Source: Candidatus Enterococcus courvalinii (lineage in GTDB: Bacteria; Bacillota; Bacilli; Lactobacillales; Enterococcaceae). From it: a DNA stretch of 64,000 nt. The translations under genes and the position numbers were made by a program. The DNA lies in NCBI RefSeq assembly GCF_017315945.1, contig NZ_JAFLWI010000006.1:62001-126000 (forward strand), in the 5' to 3' direction. Positions 46,686 through 56,449 of the stretch are shown here, piece by piece. Below the pieces are notes generated by a model, which had not been told where the DNA came from, searched no databases, and was given only the letters and a program-made list of their open reading frames with translations. Numbering within the stretch: position 1 is the stretch's first letter; each line of letters opens with the position of its first letter.

Positions 46686-48437
46686 ATGTCGATTTTTAGA
46701 AAACTTGGTTGGTTTTTTAAACAAGAAAAAAAGCACTATTTCGTAGGTGTCCTCTCGTTGATGGTTGTTGCACTTGTCCAACTAGTTCCTCCAAAAGTAA
46801 TCGGACTGATCATTGATGAAATCGCAGATAAAAAAATCTCATTGTCGACGATTGCCTTTTGGATTGTCATCTTATTAGTGGCAGCTGTTCTTCAATATCT
46901 TTTTCGGTACATTTGGCGTATGAATATTTGGGGAAGTGCCGCACGACTTGAAAAGGAGTTACGCCAACGTTTATTTGATCACTTTACTAAAATGGATACA
47001 CTCTTTTATCAAAAATATCGGACGGGCGACTTGATGGCACATGCAACAAATGACTTAAATGCAATCCAAAACGTGGCTGGTGCAGGAATCCTAACCTTTG
47101 CAGATTCAGTGATCACTGGAGGTGCGACGATCATTGCGATGATTTTGTTTGTGGATTGGCGACTGACTCTGATTGCGCTGATTCCGCTGCCATTGTTGGC
47201 TGTAACATCGCGTGTGTTGGGTACCAAGCTTCATGACGGATTTCGTGAAGCGCAAGAAGCCTTTTCATCGATTAATGATAAGACACAAGAAAGTATCACG
47301 GGAATCAAAGTAATCAAAACGTTTGGACAAGAAAAAGAAGATTTAGCAGATTTTGAAACAAAGATTGCGGAAGCAATTGAAAAAAATAAACGAGTGAATT
47401 TTTTAGATGCCTTATTTGATCCATTTATTACACTGATTATTGGTATTTCTTATGTATTGACAATCATTCTTGGAGGCAAATATGTTTTAGAAGGAACGAT
47501 TACAATTGGTCAGCTAGTTTCTTTCATTAGTTATATCGGGATGTTGGTGTGGCCGATGTTTGCGATTGGTCGTTTATTTAATGTGTTGGAAAGAGGAAAT
47601 GCTTCTTATGATCGCGTAAACGAGCTATTACATGAACAAACACATATTGTTGAACAAATGGGTGCCATTCAAACGCCAGCTAAAGGTGAGTTAGTCGTTG
47701 CCGTTGATTCATTCAGTTATCCTGAAGAACAGGGACTTGCATTAGAAAAAATTGATTTCACGGTTCATGAGGGGAACACTTTAGGGATTGTAGGAAAAAC
47801 AGGTGCAGGGAAAACAACAATTCTTAAACTCTTGATGCGTGAGTACGACCAATATCAAGGAAAATTGATGATTGGTGGGAAGAATATCAAAGAGTACTCT
47901 CTAGATGCATTATTGCAGTCAATTGGTTATGTTCCACAGGATCATTTCTTATTCTCTATGACGATTCGCGAAAATATTCGTTTTTCTAACCCTACACTGA
48001 CAGAATCTTCGGTAGAACAAGCTGCAACGATGGCATTTATCAATAGTGAGATTAAAGAATTACCAAAAGGGTATGACACATTAGTTGGTGAACGTGGCGT
48101 GTCTTTGTCAGGGGGACAAAAGCAACGAATTTCTATCGCACGAGCGTTAATCCAAAATCCAGAGCTATTGATTTTAGATGATGCGTTATCGGCTGTCGAT
48201 GCTAAAACAGAAGAAGCGATTCTCCAAAATTTAAAGTCGAATCGTAAAAAGAAAACGACAATCATTGCTGCCCATCGTTTGAGCAGTGTCATGCATGCCC
48301 AAGAAATCTTAGTTATCGATCAAGGAAAAATCATAGAACGCGGAACACACGAGGAGCTATTAGCACGAGGTGGCTGGTATCAACAAATGTGGGACAAACA
48401 ACAACTAGAAGCAAAAATTGAGGGAGGTGAAGCGTAA
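46686..48437 (+). CDS. heterodimeric ABC multidrug exporter subunit 1 (BmrC/YheI-like)
   Basis: A 583-residue half-transporter: six TM helices (about 15-310) and an ATPase domain with Walker A GIVGKTGAGKTTILKLL, signature LSGGQKQRISIARA and Walker B LLILDDALSAVDAKT. Aspartate replaces the catalytic glutamate after Walker B (DD instead of DE), which marks the degenerate half of a heterodimer. The N-terminus LGWFFKQ recalls Bacillus YheI (BmrC). Enterococci have several such pairs (EfrAB, EfrCD, EfrEF); I cannot say which one this is. AAAGGAGG precedes the ATG, and the partner overlaps by one base. Confidence 0.9.
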   Translation: MSIFRKLGWFFKQEKKHYFVGVLSLMVVALVQLVPPKVIGLIIDEIADKKISLSTIAFWIVILLVAAVLQYLFRYIWRMNIWGSAARLEKELRQRLFDHFTKMDTLFYQKYRTGDLMAHATNDLNAIQNVAGAGILTFADSVITGGATIIAMILFVDWRLTLIALIPLPLLAVTSRVLGTKLHDGFREAQEAFSSINDKTQESITGIKVIKTFGQEKEDLADFETKIAEAIEKNKRVNFLDALFDPFITLIIGISYVLTIILGGKYVLEGTITIGQLVSFISYIGMLVWPMFAIGRLFNVLERGNASYDRVNELLHEQTHIVEQMGAIQTPAKGELVVAVDSFSYPEEQGLALEKIDFTVHEGNTLGIVGKTGAGKTTILKLLMREYDQYQGKLMIGGKNIKEYSLDALLQSIGYVPQDHFLFSMTIRENIRFSNPTLTESSVEQAATMAFINSEIKELPKGYDTLVGERGVSLSGGQKQRISIARALIQNPELLILDDALSAVDAKTEEAILQNLKSNRKKKTTIIAAHRLSSVMHAQEILVIDQGKIIERGTHEELLARGGWYQQMWDKQQLEAKIEGGEA

Positions 48438-50215
48438 TGGACGAAAATTATCAGTCGGAATGGACCAAATCAATTCCTTTAAAAGAGCAGAAGCAAATTA
48501 TCAAACGGTTGCTGGTTTTTGCCAAACCATTTAAGCGAACATTTATCGTGGCTATTTTATTTGCGTTAGGGCTATCTGTCATCAACGTTATTTTGCCAAG
48601 GATCATTCAATCATTTATGGATAATCATTTAGCAAATCAATCAGCAACGACACAAGTGATTTTGTTTTTTGCTGGGTTATATTTATTCGGGGTCATTGTC
48701 AAAAGTATTATCTGGTTTTTCCAGTGGTATTTGTATTCGATGGCTTCATTAAAAACCTTCCAGCATATTCGAGTGAAACTGTTTGAAAAGCTTCATACAT
48801 TAGGTATGCGCTATTTTGATCAGACACCAGCGGGTTCAATCGTTTCGCGTGTCACGAATGATACCGAAACATTGTTTGAATTTTGGTATGTATTCTTGAT
48901 GGTTTTGACGGGAATCTTTGCAGTGGTTTCTTCATTAGTTGCAATGGTTCAAATCAATGTGAAAATTACTCTTTGGACCTTGATCTTTTTACCAATTTTA
49001 GGTGTAGTCATTTGGTATTATCAAAAATTCAGTTCTCGGATTTACCGGAACATGCGGGAAAAACTAAGTCAGCTGAATACTAAGCTGAATGAATCAATTT
49101 CTGGTATGAAAATTATTCAGCAATTTCGGCAAGAAACACGGTTGTCAAATGAATTTGAAGAAGTAAATGATGACTACTTGGCAACTCGCTATGCGATGAT
49201 CAAAACGAATTCAATTTTGTTGAGTCCAATCATCAACTTTTTATATGCGCTAGCAATCGCGCTTGTCTTAACTTTATTTGGAATTGATGCCTTGCATTCA
49301 CCAGTGGAAGTTGGATTGATTTATGCATTTACGACATATGTTCAAGGTTTTTTTAATCCAATGTCACAAATGATGGACTTTTTAAGTGTCTTCACGGATG
49401 GAATTGTTGCTGGAAGTCGAATCTTAAAAATTATGGATACGACAGAATATGCACCACAACAAGAAGAAAATGCTAGCGGCGAAATTATCAATGGAAAAAT
49501 CGAATTTAGAAATGTTAGTTTTTCTTATGATGGAAAAAACAATGTTTTAAATAATATCTCGTTTGTTGCAAATCCTGGTGAAACAGTAGCTTTAGTTGGG
49601 CATACAGGTAGTGGGAAAAGTTCGATCATCAATGTCTTGATGCGCTTTTATGAATTTTATGAAGGTGAGATTTTGATTGACGATCGTGACATCCGCTCTT
49701 ATCCAATCAATGAACTTCGAGAAAAAATGGGGTTGGTTCTCCAAGACGCATTCTTGTTTTACGGTGATATTGCTGGAAATATCCGAATGTTTAACGAAAA
49801 GATCACAGATGAACAAATTCGCGAAGCTGCTGAGTTTGTCCAAGCCAATCGATTTATTGATGAGTTGCCACAAGGGTATCATTCTAAAGTGATTGAACGA
49901 GGAGCAAGTTATTCTAGTGGGCAACGCCAGTTGATTACTTTTGCGCGGACGATTGTGACAGATCCTAAAATTCTTGTATTGGATGAGGCGACAGCAAATA
50001 TCGATACGGAAACAGAAGGTTTGATTCAAGAAGGTTTGGCTAAAATGAGGCAAGGACGAACAACCATCGCAATTGCTCACCGACTGTCGACCATTCGTGA
50101 TGCAGAACTTATCTTGGTTCTAGATAAGGGCAAAATTGTTGAACGAGGAAATCATGAAGAACTGTTACAAATTGGCGGTTTATATGCAGATATGTATCAA
50201 CTACAAAGCAGTTGA
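48437..50215 (+). CDS. heterodimeric ABC multidrug exporter subunit 2 (BmrD/YheH-like)
   Basis: A 592-residue half-transporter: six TM helices, Walker A ALVGHTGSGKSSIINVL, Walker B ILVLDEATANIDTET with the catalytic Glu present, and H-loop IAIAHRLSTIRD. Its signature is YSSGQRQL instead of LSGGQ. So the site made of this Walker pair and the partner's LSGGQ is competent, and the other site is doubly degenerate (Asp plus YSSGQ), as in BmrCD and TM287/288. The ATG is coupled to the stop of subunit 1 (TAATG). Confidence 0.9.
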   Translation: MDENYQSEWTKSIPLKEQKQIIKRLLVFAKPFKRTFIVAILFALGLSVINVILPRIIQSFMDNHLANQSATTQVILFFAGLYLFGVIVKSIIWFFQWYLYSMASLKTFQHIRVKLFEKLHTLGMRYFDQTPAGSIVSRVTNDTETLFEFWYVFLMVLTGIFAVVSSLVAMVQINVKITLWTLIFLPILGVVIWYYQKFSSRIYRNMREKLSQLNTKLNESISGMKIIQQFRQETRLSNEFEEVNDDYLATRYAMIKTNSILLSPIINFLYALAIALVLTLFGIDALHSPVEVGLIYAFTTYVQGFFNPMSQMMDFLSVFTDGIVAGSRILKIMDTTEYAPQQEENASGEIINGKIEFRNVSFSYDGKNNVLNNISFVANPGETVALVGHTGSGKSSIINVLMRFYEFYEGEILIDDRDIRSYPINELREKMGLVLQDAFLFYGDIAGNIRMFNEKITDEQIREAAEFVQANRFIDELPQGYHSKVIERGASYSSGQRQLITFARTIVTDPKILVLDEATANIDTETEGLIQEGLAKMRQGRTTIAIAHRLSTIRDAELILVLDKGKIVERGNHEELLQIGGLYADMYQLQSS

Positions 50216-50230
50216 TTAATAGTAAAAATA

Positions 50231-50283
50231 AAGCAAGCAAAGAAGAGAGCTTAAACGGCGCTATTCATTGCTTGCTTTTTTTG
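50231..50283. terminator. terminator between the ABC exporter and the RpiR regulator
   Basis: AAGCAAGCAA / TTGCTTGCTT with a long loop, followed by T7, between convergent genes. Confidence 0.85.
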
Positions 50284-50310
50284 TTGAAGAAAAAAGTTGT
50301 TACGTAAAAG

Positions 50311-51228
50311 TTAATTGGGTAAAAAGGAATCTTTGACTTGAAAGTTTTCCCCATGGTTCTCTTGCATAATTGAAGAGCTGATTGGACGTTTATCAACTTT
50401 TTGTCCAACAGCAATCAAATGGTTCAAATTTTGTTGATAATTTTCGGCAAAGACACAGCCATAAAGTACATCTAGCAAATAGCAGATTGACGTATTAATT
50501 GTAAAATTACCGATTTTTGAATAGAGTCGTTCTCGAGTCGTCAAACGCAGGACAACGGTACTTAAAGTAGAAAGACTGCATTCACCGATACTTGTCAAAG
50601 CTAAAATTGGCACATTTTTTTCACGTAAAATGTGTGCAGTTTTTAAGATCATTTGATTTTCGCCAGTGTAAGAAATCAGTAAGCCACATGTCTCTTCATC
50701 ACAGTTATATGCTTCATAAGATGATTCACCAAATGTAGTCACGACATGAACATCCAGTTTGATACGTTTCATTTTTAAAATGAAATCTTGGGAGATTAAT
50801 GTATTAGCATTGCTCGCAAAAATGACAATTTTTTTTGCTTTAAGTAGTAACTGTTTTGCTTGTTGTAAGTCATCATGATGAATCAGTGAAAGCGTATCTT
50901 GAATTGTCGTTTGTTCCAAAGAAGCTAATTTATTTGCGATAGTCATGATCCCTTCTTCGCCTGTAAAAGGCAGATTGGCATCCACTTCTTGAAAGTTTCT
51001 TTCTAAGTACTCAGCTTCAGCTAAAAAAGTATCTCGTAATTCAACCCAGCCAGTGAATGCTAATTTTTTTGCCACGCGAATCAACGTCGAAGGATGAACA
51101 AAAGCTTGTTTAGCAATTTCTTGAATCGTCAATTGTGCAACTTGCTGTGTGTTTTCAAAAAGGAAATGAACGACTTGTGTCTCAGCTGGTGAAAAAGCAG
51201 TTTGTTTGATTTTTTCTCGTAAAAGCAT
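50311..51228 (-). CDS. MurR/RpiR family regulator (HTH and SIS domains)
   Basis: A 305-residue protein. The N-terminal RpiR HTH (about 1-75; LREKIKQTAFSPAETQVVHF, then IAKQAFVHPSTLIRVAKKL) is followed by a SIS sugar-phosphate isomerase-like domain (about 105-270; IVIFASNANTLISQDF, GLLISYTGENQMI, VPILALTSIGECSLS). RpiR proteins sense phosphosugars. It is divergent from the GH4 gene and most likely controls the GH4-HAD-GH1 cluster. AGGAGGCAGTCA precedes the ATG. Confidence 0.88.
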   Translation of the reverse strand: MLLREKIKQTAFSPAETQVVHFLFENTQQVAQLTIQEIAKQAFVHPSTLIRVAKKLAFTGWVELRDTFLAEAEYLERNFQEVDANLPFTGEEGIMTIANKLASLEQTTIQDTLSLIHHDDLQQAKQLLLKAKKIVIFASNANTLISQDFILKMKRIKLDVHVVTTFGESSYEAYNCDEETCGLLISYTGENQMILKTAHILREKNVPILALTSIGECSLSTLSTVVLRLTTRERLYSKIGNFTINTSICYLLDVLYGCVFAENYQQNLNHLIAVGQKVDKRPISSSIMQENHGENFQVKDSFLPN

Positions 51229-51274
51229 TGACTGCCTCCTTTTTACATAAATTATAGCTTTTTTGTGAATGGTT

Positions 51275-51288
51275 TGTAAACGTTTTTA
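51275..51288. promoter_or_regulatory. cre-like site between rpiR-type gene and GH4 gene
   Basis: TGTAAACGTTTTTA fits the cre consensus TGNAANCGNTNNCA with one mismatch (T for C). CcpA binding here could give glucose repression of the whole beta-glucoside cluster. Confidence 0.6.
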
Positions 51289-51473
51289 CGTTATTTCATG
51301 AATGAATCCACAAATGATAAGAAAAATCTGGGAGCGAACAAAGTGGTATTTACAAAATTAGTAAAAAAATCATCGGTTATTGTAAATGACTCTGCAAAGT
51401 TAAAGAGGTGGCTTGAGAATTTCTTTTACAAAAATGATAATGAAAGTGTAAACAAAATTGAAGGAGTGAGCAC

Positions 51474-52862
51474 ATGACAAAAGGAATCAAGATTGCGACG
51501 ATTGGTGGCGGCAGTAGTTACACCCCTGAATTAATGGAAGGCTTTATCAAACGCTATGAAGAATTACCAATACGTGAAATTTGGTTAGTTGATGTTGAAG
51601 CTGGGAAAGAAAAACTAGAAATTGTTAGTAAAATGGCTCAACGAATGTGGGATGCAACCCCTTATGACGTGAAAATATATGCAACACTTGATCGCGAAGA
51701 AGCACTGAAAGATGCCGATTTTGTAACAACTCAATTTCGAGTTGGTCAGCTAGATGCACGTGTGAAGGATGAACGAATTCCTGCTTATTATGGCATGATT
51801 GGTCAAGAAACAAATGGCGCTGGTGGAATGTTTAAAGCTTTTCGTACCGTTCCTGTGATTTTGTCTGTGGTTGAAGATATGAAGCGTTTATGTCCGAATG
51901 CATGGCTCATTAATTTTGCAAATCCAAGTGGGATGGTAACAGAAGCGGTTGTTCGTTATGGGAAATGGGATCGTGTCATTGGTCTATGTAATGTACCTGT
52001 TATGGCGATGATGACTGAACCTGAAATGCTGGGTGAGAAAAAAGAAGATTTGATTTATAAATTTGCGGGGTTGAATCATTTTCATTGGCATAAAGTTGCA
52101 GATAAAACGGGGAAAGACATTACAGATCGATTGATTGAACGACTTTATGATGAAGATAATGGTTTACCGAAAAACATTTTCGATATTCCGTTTTTCAAAG
52201 AACAATTAAAACAAATGCAAATGGTTCCCTGTGGCTATCACCGTTATTATTATCGTGAAGAAGAAATGCTCGCACATGCACTGGAAGAATATCGGACAAT
52301 CGGTACTCGTGCCCAACAAGTGAAAGAAACAGAGGCAGAATTATTCGAGCTTTATAAAGATCCACACCTTGATCATAAACCTGAGCAGTTACAAAAACGC
52401 GGCGGCGCTTATTATTCAGATGCTGCTTGTGAAACGATTGCCTCGATTTATGGAAACAAAGAAACTCAAATCGTCGTTTCCACGAAAAATGAAGGCGCCG
52501 TTCCCGATCTACCATCAGATTGCGTCGTGGAAGTGACTGCCTATGTCGGTGCTCAAGGTGCGCGAAATGTTGCTTTTGGTTCATTAGCACCGGCTGAAAG
52601 AGGTTGGTTGCAAGTAATGAAAAATATGGAATTGCTAACCATCGAAGCCGCCGTAACTGGTGATTATGGAACAGCATTACAAGCATTTACAATCAATCCG
52701 TTGGTCCGTTCAGGAGAAACAGCAAAACGAATCATGGATGAATTGTTTATTGCACATCAAGAGTATTTACCACAATTTAGTGAAACAATTGAACGATTAA
52801 AACAAGAAGGCGTTGAGGTACAAGATAAAGTAGCTCGTGAATTAGACGCAGTGAAAGTTTGA
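51474..52862 (+). CDS. 6-phospho-beta-glucosidase, glycoside hydrolase family 4
   Basis: A 462-residue NAD+ and Mn2+-dependent GH4 enzyme (LicH/CelF type) that splits phosphorylated beta-glucosides by a redox-elimination mechanism. The dinucleotide motif IATIGGGSSYTPELMEG is followed by QETNGAGGMFKAFRTVP, INFANPSGMVTEA, GLCNVPV (metal Cys) and GLNHFHWH (metal His). GGAGTGAGCAC precedes the ATG. The HAD gene follows after 11 bases. Confidence 0.93.
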   Translation: MTKGIKIATIGGGSSYTPELMEGFIKRYEELPIREIWLVDVEAGKEKLEIVSKMAQRMWDATPYDVKIYATLDREEALKDADFVTTQFRVGQLDARVKDERIPAYYGMIGQETNGAGGMFKAFRTVPVILSVVEDMKRLCPNAWLINFANPSGMVTEAVVRYGKWDRVIGLCNVPVMAMMTEPEMLGEKKEDLIYKFAGLNHFHWHKVADKTGKDITDRLIERLYDEDNGLPKNIFDIPFFKEQLKQMQMVPCGYHRYYYREEEMLAHALEEYRTIGTRAQQVKETEAELFELYKDPHLDHKPEQLQKRGGAYYSDAACETIASIYGNKETQIVVSTKNEGAVPDLPSDCVVEVTAYVGAQGARNVAFGSLAPAERGWLQVMKNMELLTIEAAVTGDYGTALQAFTINPLVRSGETAKRIMDELFIAHQEYLPQFSETIERLKQEGVEVQDKVARELDAVKV

Positions 52863-52873
52863 GGGAAGCACTC

Positions 52874-53701
52874 ATGACGAAAAAAATCGTCTTTTTAGAT
52901 GTAGATGGAACGCTAGTGAATTACGAAAATGATTTGCCTGAGTCAGCCATCAAAGCTATTCAAGAGACACGAAGAAAAGGAAACTTAGTTTTTACCGTAA
53001 CGGGTCGCAGTAAAGCCGAGATGTATCAAAATATATTGGACATTGGCTTTGACGGGTATATTGGCGGTAATGGAAGCTATATTGAGTTTGAAGATAAAGT
53101 GCTAAAAGAAGCGACCTTGACATTGGAAGACACGACTACAATCGTTGATTGGCTAAATCAAAAAGGTCTAGAATTTTATTTAGAAGCGAATAGCGGATTG
53201 TACGCTAGTGATTCTTTCGAAGAACGTGGCGAAAAAACGATTCAAGAGTATTCACAACGAAAAGGAAAAGGGCAGAGGACTGTTCGAGAAGTTTTTCCAG
53301 AGATGCTTTTTGGCGCAGATTTATATCGAAATGATGTGAATAAAATCAGTTTTATCTTGGATAGTTATGAAAATTATTTAGAGGCAGTAGCAACCTTCCC
53401 GGAATATAAATTGGGTACTTGGGGTGGTGCTGGTGAAACAGCTTTGTTCGGTGATGTTGCATTAAGTGGCATCAATAAGGCCGTAGCAGTAGATGAATTA
53501 TTAACGCATTTGAACATTGCCACAGAAAATAGCTTCGCATTTGGTGATGCAAAAATTGATATTTCGATGCTGGAACATTGCGGTACTGGAGTTGCGATGG
53601 GTAATGGTGGTCCAGAAATTAAAGAAATGGCTGATTACATTACAGAATCCGTTGATGATGATGGACTTTGGTTAGCATTCAAGCATTTTGAACTAATTTG
53701 A
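52874..53701 (+). CDS. Cof-type HAD-IIB phosphatase
   Basis: A 275-residue HAD-superfamily hydrolase with all four motifs: DVDGTLVNYEND (nucleophile Asp), VFTVTGRSKAE (motif II Thr), the Lys near GINKA, and FAFGDAKIDISMLEHCG (motif IV). The middle inserted cap is type IIB. It may remove phosphate from a sugar phosphate made by the neighbouring glucosidases, relieving phosphosugar stress; that role is inference. GAGGGAAG lies before the ATG at 52874, and the earlier TTG at 52859 is rejected. Confidence 0.87.
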   Translation: MTKKIVFLDVDGTLVNYENDLPESAIKAIQETRRKGNLVFTVTGRSKAEMYQNILDIGFDGYIGGNGSYIEFEDKVLKEATLTLEDTTTIVDWLNQKGLEFYLEANSGLYASDSFEERGEKTIQEYSQRKGKGQRTVREVFPEMLFGADLYRNDVNKISFILDSYENYLEAVATFPEYKLGTWGGAGETALFGDVALSGINKAVAVDELLTHLNIATENSFAFGDAKIDISMLEHCGTGVAMGNGGPEIKEMADYITESVDDDGLWLAFKHFELI

Positions 53702-53737
53702 GAGCAAGAAAAGACAGGTGCTGAATGGAATAGTTGA

Positions 53738-55192
<1,455 letters not shown>

Positions 55193-55198
55193 TTAACT

Positions 55199-55280
55199 GA
55201 AAAGTCTATTGTTTTTGCGCCTTTTGTTCGAGTATAATATACATATTCGAGAAGGTAAGCAGAACAATAGACTTTTTTTG
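55199..55280 (+). terminator. long terminator of the beta-glucoside cluster, with a promoter-like loop
   Basis: AAAAGTCTATTGTT / AACAATAGACTTTT form the base of the stem, GC-CCTT and AAGG-GC and TTCGA/TCGAG extend it, and T7 follows. The loop carries TATAAT (55233-55238) with a poor -35 (TTGTTT at 55209), which may be the trxB promoter. Confidence 0.75.
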
Positions 55281-55330
55281 ATGTTGGCTGTAAAGTAAGC
55301 TTACTTGATTTTAAACGGAGGAATGTACAT

Positions 55331-56263
55331 ATGTATGATGTAATTGTCATTGGCGCAGGACCTGCTGGAATGACAGCTGCCTTGTATGCTTCACGCTCAA
55401 ATTTATCAGTTGTAATGATTGAGCAAGGTGCACCTGGTGGTCAAATGAATAACACAGCAGAAATTGAAAATTATCCAGGATTTGAGTCGATTATGGGACC
55501 TGATCTTGCGTATAAAATGTATGAAGGTGTTTCAAAATTTGGCACAGAAAATGCTTATGGAATCGTCCAAGATATTAAAGATCATGGTACGTACAAAGAA
55601 GTCATCTGTGAAGACAAAACGTTTGAAGGGAAAACAGTCATTATTGCTACTGGCTGTGTCCACCGCAAACTTGGTGTTTCTGGTGAAGAAGAGTATGCAG
55701 GTCGCGGTGTTTCTTACTGTGCGGTTTGTGACGGCGCATTTTTCCGTAACAAACGATTGGTTGTTATCGGTGGTGGAGACTCTGCAGTTGAAGAAGCAAT
55801 CTATTTAACGCAATTTGCTTCTGAAGTCGTAATCGTTCATCGCCGTGATGAATTACGTGCGCAAAAAATCATTCAAGAGCGTGCTTTTGCAAATGAAAAA
55901 ATTTCGTTTGTATGGGATACAGTTGTTGATGAAATCATTGGAAATGAAATGGTAGTGACAGGTGTTAAAGCGCATAATGTAAAAACGGGAAATGAAGTAG
56001 CTTTGGCTGCTGATGGCGTCTTTATCTATGTAGGTCTTGATCCATTGACAGAACCATTCAAACAAGCTGGTTTAACGAATGGAGCTGGTTGGATTCCAAC
56101 TGACCAAGAAATGAAAACGAATATGCCTGGTGTTTTTGCTGTAGGAGATGTACGCGAAAAAGATTTGCGACAAATCACAACAGCAGTTGGTGACGGTGGG
56201 ATTGCTGGACAACAAGTATTCAAGTATTTAGAAACTTTAGCAGAATCTACTACACAAGCATAA
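55331..56263 (+). CDS. trxB: thioredoxin reductase
   Basis: A 310-residue FAD/NADPH enzyme that keeps thioredoxin reduced. FAD-binding VIGAGPAGMTAALYASRS, the redox pair CAVC (about C130 and C133) in SYCAVCDGAFF, NADPH-binding VIGGGDSAVEEAIYL and the C-terminal FAVGDVREKDLRQITTA are complete. GGAGGAATGTACAT precedes the ATG. The gene is monocistronic with its own terminator. Confidence 0.97.
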   Translation: MYDVIVIGAGPAGMTAALYASRSNLSVVMIEQGAPGGQMNNTAEIENYPGFESIMGPDLAYKMYEGVSKFGTENAYGIVQDIKDHGTYKEVICEDKTFEGKTVIIATGCVHRKLGVSGEEEYAGRGVSYCAVCDGAFFRNKRLVVIGGGDSAVEEAIYLTQFASEVVIVHRRDELRAQKIIQERAFANEKISFVWDTVVDEIIGNEMVVTGVKAHNVKTGNEVALAADGVFIYVGLDPLTEPFKQAGLTNGAGWIPTDQEMKTNMPGVFAVGDVREKDLRQITTAVGDGGIAGQQVFKYLETLAESTTQA

Positions 56264-56283
56264 ACTTATTATGTTAACAAAAT

Positions 56284-56335
56284 AAAAAAGCTCAACCAAA
56301 AGTGTATCTTCATTTTTGGCTGGGCTTTGTTTTTG
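56284..56335 (+). terminator. terminator of trxB
   Basis: AAAGCTCAACCAAAA / TTTTGGCTGGGCTTT followed by GTTTTT. Confidence 0.88.
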
Positions 56336-56449
56336 CTTGTCCAATGAAAATCCTAACTGGTATCATTTTTTCTCGTTGTGCCTTTCATCTGATCTGAGTG
56401 AATGCTATACTAAAACAGAATTCATATTTTAGAAAGAGGTGTTATTTTC

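Noticed and set aside
49592-50080. 162-residue antisense ORF inside the second ABC gene
   Set aside because: It overlaps the conserved ATPase domain on the opposite strand and has no start signal.
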